The notes under the pieces were generated by a model. The model ran no database searches, was not told the origin of the DNA, and saw only the letters and a list, made by a program, of their open reading frames with translations. DNA of 64,000 nucleotides from Achromobacter insolitus. Its GTDB lineage: Bacteria; Pseudomonadota; Gammaproteobacteria; Burkholderiales; Burkholderiaceae_B. Shown here piece after piece: positions 7,138 through 15,075 of this stretch (the stretch's first letter is position 1; the number at the start of each line of letters is the position of its first letter). The position numbers and the translations under genes were made by a program. The stretch spans positions 62,001-126,000 of the forward strand of contig NZ_NJIF01000006.1 in the NCBI RefSeq assembly GCF_002209555.1, given 5' to 3'.

Positions 7138-9333
7138 TCAATACTGGTAACGCATCGTCAGCATGGCGCTGCGCCCCGCCGCCCAGGCTCCCTGGCTGTA
7201 GAACCCGATCTGGCTGTAGTACTTGCGATCGAACAGGTTGTTCACGTTGAGCTGGGCGCTGAGGTTGCGGTTGAAGCGGTAGCGGGCCATCAGGTTGGTG
7301 ATGGCGTAGCTGCCCTGCCCGACGCGCTCGTCGCCATTAGGCCCGCTGGCGATGGTGTAGACCTGACTTTGCCAGTTGACTCCACCCCCCACGGTCAGCC
7401 GGTACCAGTCGCCGGGCAACTGGTAGGTTGTGAACAAGCGCACCAGGCTGCGCGGTTGATCGGTCTGGATGGCATTGCCGTTGCCGTCGCGGCCGGTCCA
7501 ATGCGACCAGCCAGCGGCCAGGTTCCAGCCCGGCATCACCTCGCCCGAGACTTCCAGGTCAAAGCCGCGGCTGCGGGTGCCCTGCGCCGCCGTATAAGCC
7601 TGGTTGACCGTGCCCGGCACCATGTGGCCGGGGTCCACCTGGGCCACATTGTCCTGCTCCACCTGGAACACGGCGGCGCTGGCGTTCAGCCTGCCTTCCA
7701 GGAATTCGCCCTTGATGCCGGCCTCGTACGACTTGCCTTCCAGCGGGTCCAGCCAGTTGCCGCTGCGGTCCTGATAGCTCTGCGGATTGAAGATTCCGGT
7801 ATAGCTGACATAGGCCGTGTAGTTTTCGTTGAGATCGTAGAGCAGGCCGGCATACGGAATGAACTCGCTCTTGTCGAACGCCTGGGCGTCGCCTCCGCCA
7901 AAGCCGACGGAATCCGTCTTCCAAGTGCTGTAGCGGCCACCGACGATGAGCTTGAGCGGATCCGCCAGATTCAGGCGCAGCGCGCCGTACCAGCCGGTTT
8001 GCTTGGTGGTGTAGCGGCTGGCAGTGGTGGCGGAATCGCTCCAGTCGGGCTCGGGATATGAGCCATTCCAATCCAGGAAGTTGCCCACCGGCGCCACGGA
8101 CAGTGCCGAACGGTAGTCGAAATCGGCGTACTGGCGGTTGAAGCTTGCGCCCACGACGGCCTCGTGCCGGCGCCCGAACAGCGTGAACGGGCCCGAGGCC
8201 TTGAGATCCACGCTGTTCTGCTTGCGGTCGCCCAGGTACCAGGCGGGCGACGCTCCCATGCCCAGGCCGGTTTCGCGGTCGGGCCACCCGAACAGGTACA
8301 GCAGCTTCGCGTCCATCTCGTTCTTGGAGTGCGAGGCCACCGCATTGACGGTCCAGCCATTATCGAAGCGGTGCTCGAGATTGGCGAACGCACCTTGTGT
8401 CGTGCTGCCCCACGACGTCCAGTCGGCGCCAGTGTTCAGCGAGCGGCTCCAGTCGGTACGGCCACCGTCGGCATACCAGAGCGGGAAGCCGCCCCAACTG
8501 CTGCGCTTCGGGTCGTTGTCCTGGTAGTTGAAGCCCAGGCTGAGCGTCGTGCGAGACGTGATGTCCGCATCCACGACGCCGTAGAAGATCTTCTTGCGGT
8601 TCTGGTAGCCATCCAGGTAGGAATGGCTGTCCTGATAGGCCGAAACGATGCGCCCGCGCACGCTGCCCGCCGTGTTGAGCGGCGTAGACAAGTCCACCGT
8701 GGCCCGGTAGGTATCCCAGTTCCCTGCGCTGACGCTCATGTCCGCCGTGAATTCGCGGCTGGTGGCGCGCTTGCGCACCAGGTTGATCGACGCCGACGGA
8801 TTGCCCGCGCCGGTCAGGAGCCCCGTCGCCCCGCGCACGACTTCGACACGATCGTAGATGATGGGGTCCAGCGCGGACTCCCCCGCGGCATAGCCGGTGT
8901 CGAAACTCGTGGGGATGCCGTCATACATGTAATTGCTGATGCTGAACCCGCGCGAGTTGAATGAATACCGCTCGCTGTCGAAGTTCTGCACCGAGATGCC
9001 CGGCGTGCTGGCCATCACGTCCACCAGCGAGAGCATGTTCTCGTCCTCCATGCGCTGGCGCGTCACCACCGTGACCGACTGCGGGGTTTCTCGCAAGGTC
9101 AGCGGCAATCCCGTGCTGGCGGCGGTAGCACGCGGCGTATAGGAGCCGGTGCCTTCGGTGGTCGTGCTGTCGGCGTTGCCGATCACCTGCACCGAGGGCA
9201 AGGTGGCCACGCCCTCCTCCTGCGCGGCGACCGCGCCGCAGGCTAATGCCATCAGCACCAGGCACGGCGTGCGCCGCAAGACCAGGCGTGGACGCGAGGA
9301 ATGAAGGCGGCGCGCAGGCCGGACGTGTTGCAT
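7138..9333 (-). CDS. TonB-dependent siderophore receptor (2)
   Basis: Outer-membrane receptor of about 731 residues in the FpvA/FoxA-like group. After a signal peptide (ends GAVAAQ) come a TonB-box-like SVQVIG, then plug motifs ETPQSVTVVTRQRMEDENM, DVMASTPGISVQNFDSERYSF, SRGFSISNYMYDGIPT and DRVEVVRGATGLLTGAGNPSA. The barrel ends TMRYQY. The ETPQSVTV/PGGVxV/RGATGLLxGxGxPSA order is typical of hydroxamate-type receptors, but the ligand is not determinable. The start MQHVRPARR at 9333 has AAGGA 6 nt upstream; an ATG 18 bp earlier lacks one. It lies downstream of the DyP gene on the same strand with 205 bp between them and carries its own Fur-box-like site. Confidence 0.9.
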   Translation of the reverse strand: MQHVRPARRLHSSRPRLVLRRTPCLVLMALACGAVAAQEEGVATLPSVQVIGNADSTTTEGTGSYTPRATAASTGLPLTLRETPQSVTVVTRQRMEDENMLSLVDVMASTPGISVQNFDSERYSFNSRGFSISNYMYDGIPTSFDTGYAAGESALDPIIYDRVEVVRGATGLLTGAGNPSASINLVRKRATSREFTADMSVSAGNWDTYRATVDLSTPLNTAGSVRGRIVSAYQDSHSYLDGYQNRKKIFYGVVDADITSRTTLSLGFNYQDNDPKRSSWGGFPLWYADGGRTDWSRSLNTGADWTSWGSTTQGAFANLEHRFDNGWTVNAVASHSKNEMDAKLLYLFGWPDRETGLGMGASPAWYLGDRKQNSVDLKASGPFTLFGRRHEAVVGASFNRQYADFDYRSALSVAPVGNFLDWNGSYPEPDWSDSATTASRYTTKQTGWYGALRLNLADPLKLIVGGRYSTWKTDSVGFGGGDAQAFDKSEFIPYAGLLYDLNENYTAYVSYTGIFNPQSYQDRSGNWLDPLEGKSYEAGIKGEFLEGRLNASAAVFQVEQDNVAQVDPGHMVPGTVNQAYTAAQGTRSRGFDLEVSGEVMPGWNLAAGWSHWTGRDGNGNAIQTDQPRSLVRLFTTYQLPGDWYRLTVGGGVNWQSQVYTIASGPNGDERVGQGSYAITNLMARYRFNRNLSAQLNVNNLFDRKYYSQIGFYSQGAWAAGRSAMLTMRYQY

Positions 9334-9376
9334 GTTGGCTTCCTTTCCCATGTTGAGCTAACAAATCGGAAGAAAG

Positions 9377-9395
9377 TGTAATGCAAACGATTCTC
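9377..9395 (-). promoter_or_regulatory. Probable Fur box upstream of siderophore receptor 2
   Basis: 12 of 19 positions agree with the classical Fur consensus; on the minus strand it reads GAGAATCGTTTGCATTACA. It lies 44-62 bp upstream of the receptor start codon, a normal position for iron-dependent repression. Confidence 0.5.
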
Positions 9396-9456
9396 AGGCG
9401 CTTTTGCAAATAAAGGACCGGATTGTTTGGACGACTCGGCCGCCAGAATGACAACT

Positions 9457-9482
9457 GGCGCGGCCACCTGCGCGGCCGCGCC
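9457..9482 (-). other. GC-rich hairpin between the DyP and receptor genes
   Basis: Arms GGCGCGGCC (9457-9465) and GGCCGCGCC (9474-9482) form a 9-bp stem with an 8-nt loop. There is no U-run, so it is not a standard intrinsic terminator, but it may act with the palindrome at 9501-9520 to end the DyP transcript or stabilise its 3' end. Confidence 0.4.
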
Positions 9483-9500
9483 AGAAAATCCGGCACTCTT

Positions 9501-9520
9501 GGCGCGACGCGCGTCGCGCC
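9501..9520. repeat. Perfect 20-bp palindrome just after the DyP gene
   Basis: The 20 bases are fully self-complementary (half-site GGCGCGACGC) and start 18 bp past the DyP stop codon. Folded, they give an 8-bp stem with a GCGC loop. They are followed on the plus strand by a small tandem repeat (CGTATGCC twice, 9521-9536). No poly-U follows. Either a transcript-end hairpin or a protein-binding palindrome would fit. Confidence 0.5.
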
Positions 9521-9538
9521 CGTATGCCCGTATGCCCG

Positions 9539-10549
9539 TCAGCCCGCCTTGGCCGCCGCCGCCAACACCGGCGCGGCGGACTCGCCCGTGTCCGCACAGG
9601 CCGCCGGACTGCGGTCGGCCAACGCTTCCAGGAGGTCGGCCGATGGCACGAAGAACAGGCCGCCCGTGACCGCGTGGCTGAAATCGAGCAGCCGGTCGTA
9701 ATTGCCGGGCGGGCGTCCGACGAACATGTTCTCCAGCATCAGTTCGATGGGACGGGGCGAACGCGCATAACCGATGAAATAGGTGCCGAACTCTCCCGCG
9801 CCCGGCCGGCCGAACGGCATGTTGTCGCGCAGGATCTTCAGTTCCTGGCCGTTTTCCTCGATGGTCGTCAGGGCGCTGTGCGAAGACGAGGGCTTGATGT
9901 CGTCGTCGAGTTCCACGTTGGACCATTTATGGCGGCCGATGACCCCTTCCTGGCCTTCGACGGTCAATGCGTTCCAGGCCGCCATGTCGTGCAGGTACTT
10001 CTGCACCAGCACGTAGCTGCCGCCGGCGAACTCGGCGTCTTCGTCGCCGATGACGGTGAAGTCGACCGCTTCCCGCCCTTCGGGGTTTTCGGTTCCGTCG
10101 ACGAAGCCGATGATGGCGCGACGATCGAAATAGCGGAAACCATGGACTTCATCCACGACGGTGACGGCATCGCCCAATCCGCCCAGCAGCAGGGTCGCAA
10201 GTTCGAAACAGAAATCCATCGAGTCCGCGCGGATGTGCAGCAGCAAGTCGCCGGGCGTGGCGACGGCCAGGCGCTCGCCCGAACCGAATTCGCGGAAGGG
10301 ATGCAGCGCGGCCGGTCGCGGCGCACCGAAAAGCGTGTCCCAGGCTGTGGAACCAAACGCGGTGACACAGGAGAGGTTCTGCTCGGGCGCGCGCGTGGCC
10401 ACCGTTCGGACCACGCCCGCGATGTCGGCGCACCAGCCGCGCACGGTGTCGGCCGCGGCGGCACCGTCATTAAGCGTGGCAACGATGAAAATCGCGTGTC
10501 GGGTAGTCGGATTGTGTACGGCTTGGGGTGCGGATTGACGGTCTGACAT
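9539..10549 (-). CDS. DyP-type (dye-decolorizing) haem peroxidase
   Basis: A 336-residue cytoplasmic peroxidase like E. coli YfeX (class B DyP). It shows the GxxDG-type distal motif as GFVDGTENP, with the catalytic Asp. The proximal haem His is probably in PSSSH, and the distal Arg in ILRDNMPFG. GTYFIGYARSPRPIELMLENMF is the characteristic C-terminal haem-cleft segment. It has no Tat or Sec signal and no neighbouring encapsulin gene. Such enzymes oxidise dyes and porphyrins with peroxide; release of haem iron has been proposed for YfeX but is disputed. It is transcribed towards siderophore receptor 2. Confidence 0.92.
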   Translation of the reverse strand: MSDRQSAPQAVHNPTTRHAIFIVATLNDGAAAADTVRGWCADIAGVVRTVATRAPEQNLSCVTAFGSTAWDTLFGAPRPAALHPFREFGSGERLAVATPGDLLLHIRADSMDFCFELATLLLGGLGDAVTVVDEVHGFRYFDRRAIIGFVDGTENPEGREAVDFTVIGDEDAEFAGGSYVLVQKYLHDMAAWNALTVEGQEGVIGRHKWSNVELDDDIKPSSSHSALTTIEENGQELKILRDNMPFGRPGAGEFGTYFIGYARSPRPIELMLENMFVGRPPGNYDRLLDFSHAVTGGLFFVPSADLLEALADRSPAACADTGESAAPVLAAAAKAG

Positions 10550-10639
10550 CGGATCGGGAACCTTGAAAAACGGGCGCGCTGGCGCGGGAAAAGCGAGTCC
10601 AATTCTAAGCGCGGACGATGACTGCGTGAACCCGGCCCG

Positions 10640-11428
10640 CTACGGCACCGCCCTCAGCCACTCGCTCACCACATCCAGCACGATGCGGCTCTGCTCGCGA
10701 TGCGGAACGTGGCCGCAGTTTTCCAGCAGCACGGGGCGCGCGCGCGCAAGCGCCACGATTTTGTCCTGATGCAGCGGCGAGCCGTACTCGTCCATTTCAC
10801 CGTGCAAGGCCAGCACGGGACAGCGGACCTGGCGCAGTTGCTCGTCGAGATTCCAGTCGGCGAAGCTGGGCGACAGCCACGTATTGATCCACGCGCCCAG
10901 CACCCATTCGGCTTTTTCGCCGTGGTACTTCTTCAGGCGGTCCAGTTGCCCAGGTTCCGCGAAGTTCTGCCTGGCCGCGCGGATGCCTTCCAGCGTGCGG
11001 TCTTCGGCGTACATCTGCGCCGACTCCGTGATCAGCGCCTGGCAATCGTCGCCATACACGCCAGCGCTGCAAACCGCCATGCCCCCACCCACACTGTGGC
11101 CGAACGCCACGAACGAACCAATGCCCAGTTCTTCGCGCAGGCGACGAAAACCGCCTTGCGCCTCTTCTGCGACGAAGCCCGGTTCGAACACCGCGTCGTT
11201 GGGATCGGACCGGCCGAAGCCAAGACGGTCGTAGGCGATAACGCTGCGTCCGGTCGCCTGCGCCAACTGTTCGGGGAAATCCCGCCACAGCTCCACGCAA
11301 CCCAGAGAATCATGGAACATTACGATCGGCGCTCCGGCCTCGTCCTCCCCGGCGGGGTCCCAGCGGCGCGCGAAAAGACGCCCCTCGCTGGTCTGCACGT
11401 AGACATCCTGGCTGGTAATGGCAAGCAT
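10640..11428 (-). CDS. Alpha/beta hydrolase
   Basis: A 262-residue cytoplasmic alpha/beta-fold hydrolase. The nucleophile elbow is GHSVGGG, the oxyanion-type segment is MFHDSLGC, the acid is the Asp in LHGEMDEYG and the catalytic His is in NCGHVPHREQ. It belongs to the broad esterase/C-C hydrolase group and the substrate is not inferable. The start at 11428 (MLAITSQDVYVQTSEGR) has AGGA 8 nt upstream and gives a family-like N-terminus; the frame stays open to 11470. It stands alone between the DyP gene and the DUF1634 operon. Confidence 0.85.
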   Translation of the reverse strand: MLAITSQDVYVQTSEGRLFARRWDPAGEDEAGAPIVMFHDSLGCVELWRDFPEQLAQATGRSVIAYDRLGFGRSDPNDAVFEPGFVAEEAQGGFRRLREELGIGSFVAFGHSVGGGMAVCSAGVYGDDCQALITESAQMYAEDRTLEGIRAARQNFAEPGQLDRLKKYHGEKAEWVLGAWINTWLSPSFADWNLDEQLRQVRCPVLALHGEMDEYGSPLHQDKIVALARARPVLLENCGHVPHREQSRIVLDVVSEWLRAVP

Positions 11429-11497
11429 GAAATCGTCCTGGGAAAGAGCGGCAACGCGCCGCGGCAACATGCTCCGATTATAGGAAAGCCGCCGCCC

Positions 11498-11818
11498 CTA
11501 GCTCAGTCCGGACACGATGCCCGCCGCGATGATGAGCAGCACCAGTCCCGAGATCACGGCGTAGGCGTAGTCGCGTTCGCGCAGGAAGATCGCCAGCATC
11601 AACCCCACCCGCGCCACCGGCAACAGGATGAAGAGGGCCACCCCGGCCTTGACCAGCTCGAGCCCGAAGCCGGGCCCGGGCAAGCCGACCTCCCCTGGCC
11701 GGGCGAACTCGAACGCCATGCCCGCGGCGATAAGGGCCGAGGCGATCCAGGTGCCGTACCACAGCAGCGCCGCGATGATGCGGTCGCGCCGTCCCGGGTT
11801 GTCCGCCGCGCGCGTCAT
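11498..11818 (-). CDS. DUF1634 membrane protein
   Basis: A small 106-residue inner-membrane protein with about three TM helices (IIAALLWYGTWIASALIAAGMAF, LVKAGVALFILLPVARVGLMLAIFL, YAYAVISGLVLLIIAAGIVSG). The VARVGLMLAIFLRERDYAYA segment is typical of DUF1634 proteins, which are regularly encoded just after TauE/SafE exporters. Here the start codon overlaps the stop of the TauE/SafE gene (ATGA), so the two are translationally coupled and may form one transport unit. No function has been assigned to the family. Confidence 0.88.
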   Translation of the reverse strand: MTRAADNPGRRDRIIAALLWYGTWIASALIAAGMAFEFARPGEVGLPGPGFGLELVKAGVALFILLPVARVGLMLAIFLRERDYAYAVISGLVLLIIAAGIVSGLS

Positions 11819-12672
11819 GCCGGGCCTCCCGGAAACTGCACGCCCAGCGCGCTCAGGAGCATTTGCACCGCCAGCAGGGACAGCACGATCACGAAGAAGA
11901 GGCGCAGCTTGTCCGCGGGCAAGCCCATCAGCAGGCGGGCGCCGAGCAGCGCGCCCGCGACCGAGCCCAAGGCAACAGGACCCGCGATGCCGATGTCGAT
12001 GTCGCCGCGCACGAAGTAGGCGCCCGCGCTTGCCGCGGCCGTGACCCCGATCATGAAGTTGGACGTGGCCGACGAGACTTTGATAGGCAGCCGCAACGCG
12101 GCGTCCATGGCGGGAATCTTCAGCACGCCCGAACCGATGCCGAGCAAGGCGGAGATCAGGCCGGCGCCGTACATCAATGACAGGCCCAGCGGCACGCGGC
12201 CCACCCGGTAGTGCACCTCGCGCCCCAGCGCGGGGTCGGGAAAACTGGAATGCAAACGTAGCGCCGTGGCCCAGCCACGGGCGTCGGACACGGCTGCCGG
12301 CGCCTCGCGGCGACGCGCCAGCATCTGCCGCGCGGACACGGCCAGGATGGCGGCAAATAAGCCATACAGGAAACTCGTGGAGACCACGCCGATGAGGAAC
12401 ACGCCCGTCAACGCGCCCAGCGTGGTGGCGGTCTCCAGGACGATGGCCAGCCTGACGTTGGTCAGGCGCCCCTTCAGGAACGGCGCAGCGCTGCCGCAGG
12501 AACAGGCGATCACCGAAATGATGCTGGCGCCGATGGCCACGTGGATATCCACGCCGAACAACAGCGTCAGGATGGGCACGATGAAAATGCCGCTGGCCAT
12601 CCCGAGCACGCCGCCCAGCGCGCTGGCGCCAAAGGCGGCGGCGAACAGCCAGAAGATCGTCGATGTCTCCAT
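11815..12672 (-). CDS. TauE/SafE (TSUP) family anion exporter
   Basis: A 285-residue polytopic membrane protein of the TSUP family, which move sulfite, sulfoacetate or related organic anions. Two homologous halves each start with a G-rich TM pair: GGVLGMASGIFIVPILTLLFG in the first, ALLGIGSGVLKIPAMDAALRLPIKVSSATSNFMIG in the second. The second half carries the family's SSATSNFMIG signature. It sits 10 bp after the GntR gene and overlaps DUF1634 by four bases, so the three form one operon. The regulator next door suggests induction by a small organic molecule, perhaps the exported compound. Confidence 0.9.
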   Translation of the reverse strand: METSTIFWLFAAAFGASALGGVLGMASGIFIVPILTLLFGVDIHVAIGASIISVIACSCGSAAPFLKGRLTNVRLAIVLETATTLGALTGVFLIGVVSTSFLYGLFAAILAVSARQMLARRREAPAAVSDARGWATALRLHSSFPDPALGREVHYRVGRVPLGLSLMYGAGLISALLGIGSGVLKIPAMDAALRLPIKVSSATSNFMIGVTAAASAGAYFVRGDIDIGIAGPVALGSVAGALLGARLLMGLPADKLRLFFVIVLSLLAVQMLLSALGVQFPGGPA

Positions 12673-12682
12673 GGCCGCCAGC

Positions 12683-13426
12683 TCAATCCCGCTTGCGCGG
12701 CAGCCGGGACAGGCGAGTGGTGAACCGGATCAGGTCACCGCGGTAGTACAGCTTTTCATAGTCGACGGGGCGCTGTCCCTCGCTGTAAGAGGTGCGCTCG
12801 ATAAGAAAGATGGGGCTGCCGGGCTCGACCCCCAAGGCTCTCGCCACGCGCTCGTCCGCCGTCACGGCTTCGAGCTGGTACTGGGCCTCGATCAGCGGGA
12901 GGTCGTAGCGCAGTTCCAGCAGGTCGAAGATGGGTTCGGCTTCCAGGTCATTGCTGGCGACCTTTTCGCCGATGTCCAGCGGCAAATAGGTTTCATCGAA
13001 CGACATGGCCACGCCATCGGCCAGGCGCACGCGCTCAATGCGGTAGACCAGCGCACCGCGCGCCACGTCCAGCTGGCGCGCCACGTCCTCGGTGGCAGGC
13101 ACCGGCCGCTTGTCCAGCAGGCGCGCCGTCGCGTGGCGGCCAAGCTCGGTCATGTCTTCGACGAACCCGCTCAGCGACGTCAGCGCCTGGGTCAGCTTGG
13201 GTTCCGTAACGAACGTGCCCTTCCCGCGCCGGATTTCGACCAGGCCGCGGGCAACCAGGTTTTCCACCGCCTTGCGCACCGTGGTGCGGCTGACGGTAAA
13301 GCGTTCGATCAGCCGGTCTTCCGTGGGCAACTGGCTGCCGGCCGGCAGGATGCCGGCCGCGATTTCCGCGGCCAGCGCCGCTTCCACCCGGGCGTAAAGA
13401 GGAGCATGTTCGGCGTCATTTTGCAT
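12683..13426 (-). CDS. GntR/HutC-type regulator with UTRA ligand domain
   Basis: A 247-residue repressor. The N-terminal winged helix (residues about 8-75) has the GntR pattern LPTEDRLIERFTVSRTTVRKAVENLVARGLVEIRRGKGTFV. The C-terminal UTRA domain shows LVYRIERVRLADGVAMSFDETYLP and RVARALGVEPGSPIFLIERTSY. HutC-subfamily proteins bind a small effector in UTRA. It is the first gene of the TauE/SafE-DUF1634 operon and has a near-perfect palindrome almost touching its start codon, which argues for tight autoregulation of all three genes. Confidence 0.93.
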   Translation of the reverse strand: MQNDAEHAPLYARVEAALAAEIAAGILPAGSQLPTEDRLIERFTVSRTTVRKAVENLVARGLVEIRRGKGTFVTEPKLTQALTSLSGFVEDMTELGRHATARLLDKRPVPATEDVARQLDVARGALVYRIERVRLADGVAMSFDETYLPLDIGEKVASNDLEAEPIFDLLELRYDLPLIEAQYQLEAVTADERVARALGVEPGSPIFLIERTSYSEGQRPVDYEKLYYRGDLIRFTTRLSRLPRKRD

Positions 13427-13429
13427 AAG

Positions 13430-13457
13430 TCATCATAACATCATGATGTCATGATGA
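13430..13457. promoter_or_regulatory. Near-perfect 28-bp palindromic operator of the GntR operon
   Basis: 26 of 28 positions are self-complementary; mismatches are only at positions 8 and 21. Arms are TCATCAT (13430-13436) and ATGATGA (13451-13457) around a perfect inner palindrome ACATCATGATGT (13438-13449). It ends 3 bp before the start codon of the GntR gene, so bound repressor would cover the ribosome-site region, implying a start of transcription inside or just beside the palindrome. Confidence 0.7.
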
Positions 13458-13562
13458 CGCAGCCCTCAAATCGCGTTACGGATGCCGAGGCCGGCAACTG
13501 GTAGTCTTCGCAAGCCTGCTGGCGCCTCCCGCGCCAGCGTCCACTCTCAAGCGAGACACGAA

Positions 13563-14072
13563 ATGAGCAGTTTCATGCACAGCGCCTCCGTACCCGTCCT
13601 GACGCAAATGCTGTCGGCCCTGTCCGACGTGCTGAAGAAAGCCGAAACCCACGCCACGGAAAAGAGCATCGATCCGCAAGCCTACCTGGGTGCGCGCCTG
13701 TTTCCCGACATGTTCCCCTTGTCGCGCCAAGTGCAGATCGCGTCGGATTTTGCCCGTGGCATCGCCTCGCGCCTGGCTGGCGCAGAAGTGCCGTCCTGGC
13801 CGGACAGCGAAGCCAGCTTCGCCGGTTTGCAAGCCCTGATCGCCAAAACGCTGGAGCATCTCGCCTCGTTTGGTCCCGAACAATTCGAGCAGAGCGAAGC
13901 CCGGGAAATCGTGCTGCGTCCCGGCACGCCGAAGGAAAAGAAGCTGAACGGCAGCGCCTATCTGCTGCACTATGGCCTGCCGCAGTTTTTCTTCCATGTG
14001 ACCACGGCCTACGACATCCTGCGCCACAACGGCGTGGAAATCGGCAAGCGCGATTACATGGGCAAGTATTGA
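13563..14072 (+). CDS. DUF1993 family protein
   Basis: A 169-residue soluble protein of the DUF1993 family. The family-like N-terminus reads MHSASVPVLTQMLSALSDVLKKAETHA, and the C-terminal part includes LHYGLPQFFFHVTTAYDILRHNGVEIGKRDYMG, which carries the most conserved His residues. These proteins resemble the four-helix DinB/MetalA-type fold and may bind a metal. No function is established. The start at 13563 follows a short leader with a weak AAGCGAGA ribosome site. It converges on the aldolase gene across a strong shared hairpin. Confidence 0.85.
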   Translation: MSSFMHSASVPVLTQMLSALSDVLKKAETHATEKSIDPQAYLGARLFPDMFPLSRQVQIASDFARGIASRLAGAEVPSWPDSEASFAGLQALIAKTLEHLASFGPEQFEQSEAREIVLRPGTPKEKKLNGSAYLLHYGLPQFFFHVTTAYDILRHNGVEIGKRDYMGKY

Positions 14073-14080
14073 TGGGGTTA

Positions 14081-14107
14081 CGCGGGCCCCGCGCAACGGG
14101 GCCCGCG
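14081..14107. terminator. Shared hairpin between the convergent DUF1993 and aldolase genes
   Basis: Perfect 11-bp arms (CGCGGGCCCCG at 14081-14091, its complement at 14097-14107) with a 5-nt loop lie between two facing stop codons. No U-run follows on either strand. The position suggests a bidirectional transcript end, possibly Rho-assisted. Confidence 0.5.
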
Positions 14108-14112
14108 CCCGG

Positions 14113-14877
14113 CTACTCCGCGTAGCCGGGGTTGCGGCGATCCAGGCGGCGCAGCAGACCTGGCCAGGCCAGCATGGCTTTGTGCGCGCGGTCGGCCTGC
14201 GACTCAACCGTCGCATTCTTCAGGATGTCGGGCGGAATGTAGGTCAGCTCGCCGCCGGCCTGCGCCCGCACCTGCACCATGCAGGCGGCTTCCAGCCGGT
14301 GCATGGCCTGGAACGCTTCGGCCATGCTCTGCCCCACGGTCAGCAGGCCGTGGTTGCGCAGGATGAGATAGGTGTTGCTTCCCAAGTCCCGCACCAGTCG
14401 CGGCTGCTCCTCGGGATTGAGCGCCAGCCCCTCGTAATCGTGGTAGCTGAGCGAACGCAACACGATGAACGCGAACTGCGACAGCGGCAACAGCCCCGCC
14501 TTCTGCGCAGACACCGCCACGCCATTGATGGAATGCGTGTGCAACACGCACATCGCGTCCTTGCGCGCAGCGTGGATACAGCTGTGGATGGTGAAGCCGG
14601 CCGGGTTGATGTCGTACTCGGACTCCATGACCTTGCGGCCGTCCAGGTCGATCTTGACCAGGCTGGACGCCGTGATCTCGTCGAACATCATGCCGTAGGG
14701 GTTGATCAGGAAGTGTTCGGTCCCCGGCACCTTGGCCGTGATGTGGGTGAAGATCAGGTCATCCCAGCCAAACAGCGCCACCAGGCGGTATAGCGCTGCC
14801 AGATCCTTGCGCACCTCCCACTCTGTTGCGCTGACCCGTTCGCGCACGCTGGCGCCCGTCTTGCCTACCGTATCCAT
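14113..14877 (-). CDS. Class II aldolase/adducin family protein
   Basis: A 254-residue class II aldolase-fold protein. The metal site is visible as HTHSINGVAV in the middle and NHGLLTVGQSMAEAF near residue 190; the phosphate/substrate region TASSLVKIDLDG and INPYGMMFDE also fits. Members cleave or isomerise sugar phosphates or act as aldolases and decarboxylases on short hydroxy acids. Gene context (Bug receptor, CoA transferase, enoyl-CoA hydratase) suggests an organic acid rather than sugar substrate, but that is inference. It follows the Bug gene on the same strand after a good terminator, so it probably has its own promoter. Confidence 0.88.
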   Translation of the reverse strand: MDTVGKTGASVRERVSATEWEVRKDLAALYRLVALFGWDDLIFTHITAKVPGTEHFLINPYGMMFDEITASSLVKIDLDGRKVMESEYDINPAGFTIHSCIHAARKDAMCVLHTHSINGVAVSAQKAGLLPLSQFAFIVLRSLSYHDYEGLALNPEEQPRLVRDLGSNTYLILRNHGLLTVGQSMAEAFQAMHRLEAACMVQVRAQAGGELTYIPPDILKNATVESQADRAHKAMLAWPGLLRRLDRRNPGYAE

Positions 14878-15020
14878 GTTGTCTCCCAGTCTTGATGATT
14901 GTCCGCGGCGGCTGCGCGGACGCTATCTGGCACTTTATTCGTTTTGCCCGCGGCAGGCACGGACGACGGCCAAGGGGCGGTCATCTCGGCCTCGCGGAGC
15001 GGCCTGGACCGCCTTTCACC

Positions 15021-15047
15021 AAAAAAAAGGGCGCCCCGCTGGCGCCC
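15021..15047 (-). terminator. Rho-independent terminator after the Bug receptor gene
   Basis: On the minus strand a 7-bp stem (GGGCGCC/GGCGCCC, arms 15041-15047 and 15029-15035, 5-nt loop) is followed by eight U residues (complement of 15021-15028). It lies 28 bp past the Bug stop codon. Confidence 0.85.
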
Positions 15048-15075
15048 TGCTTATTTCCTGCTGCGTCCTTGCCGC

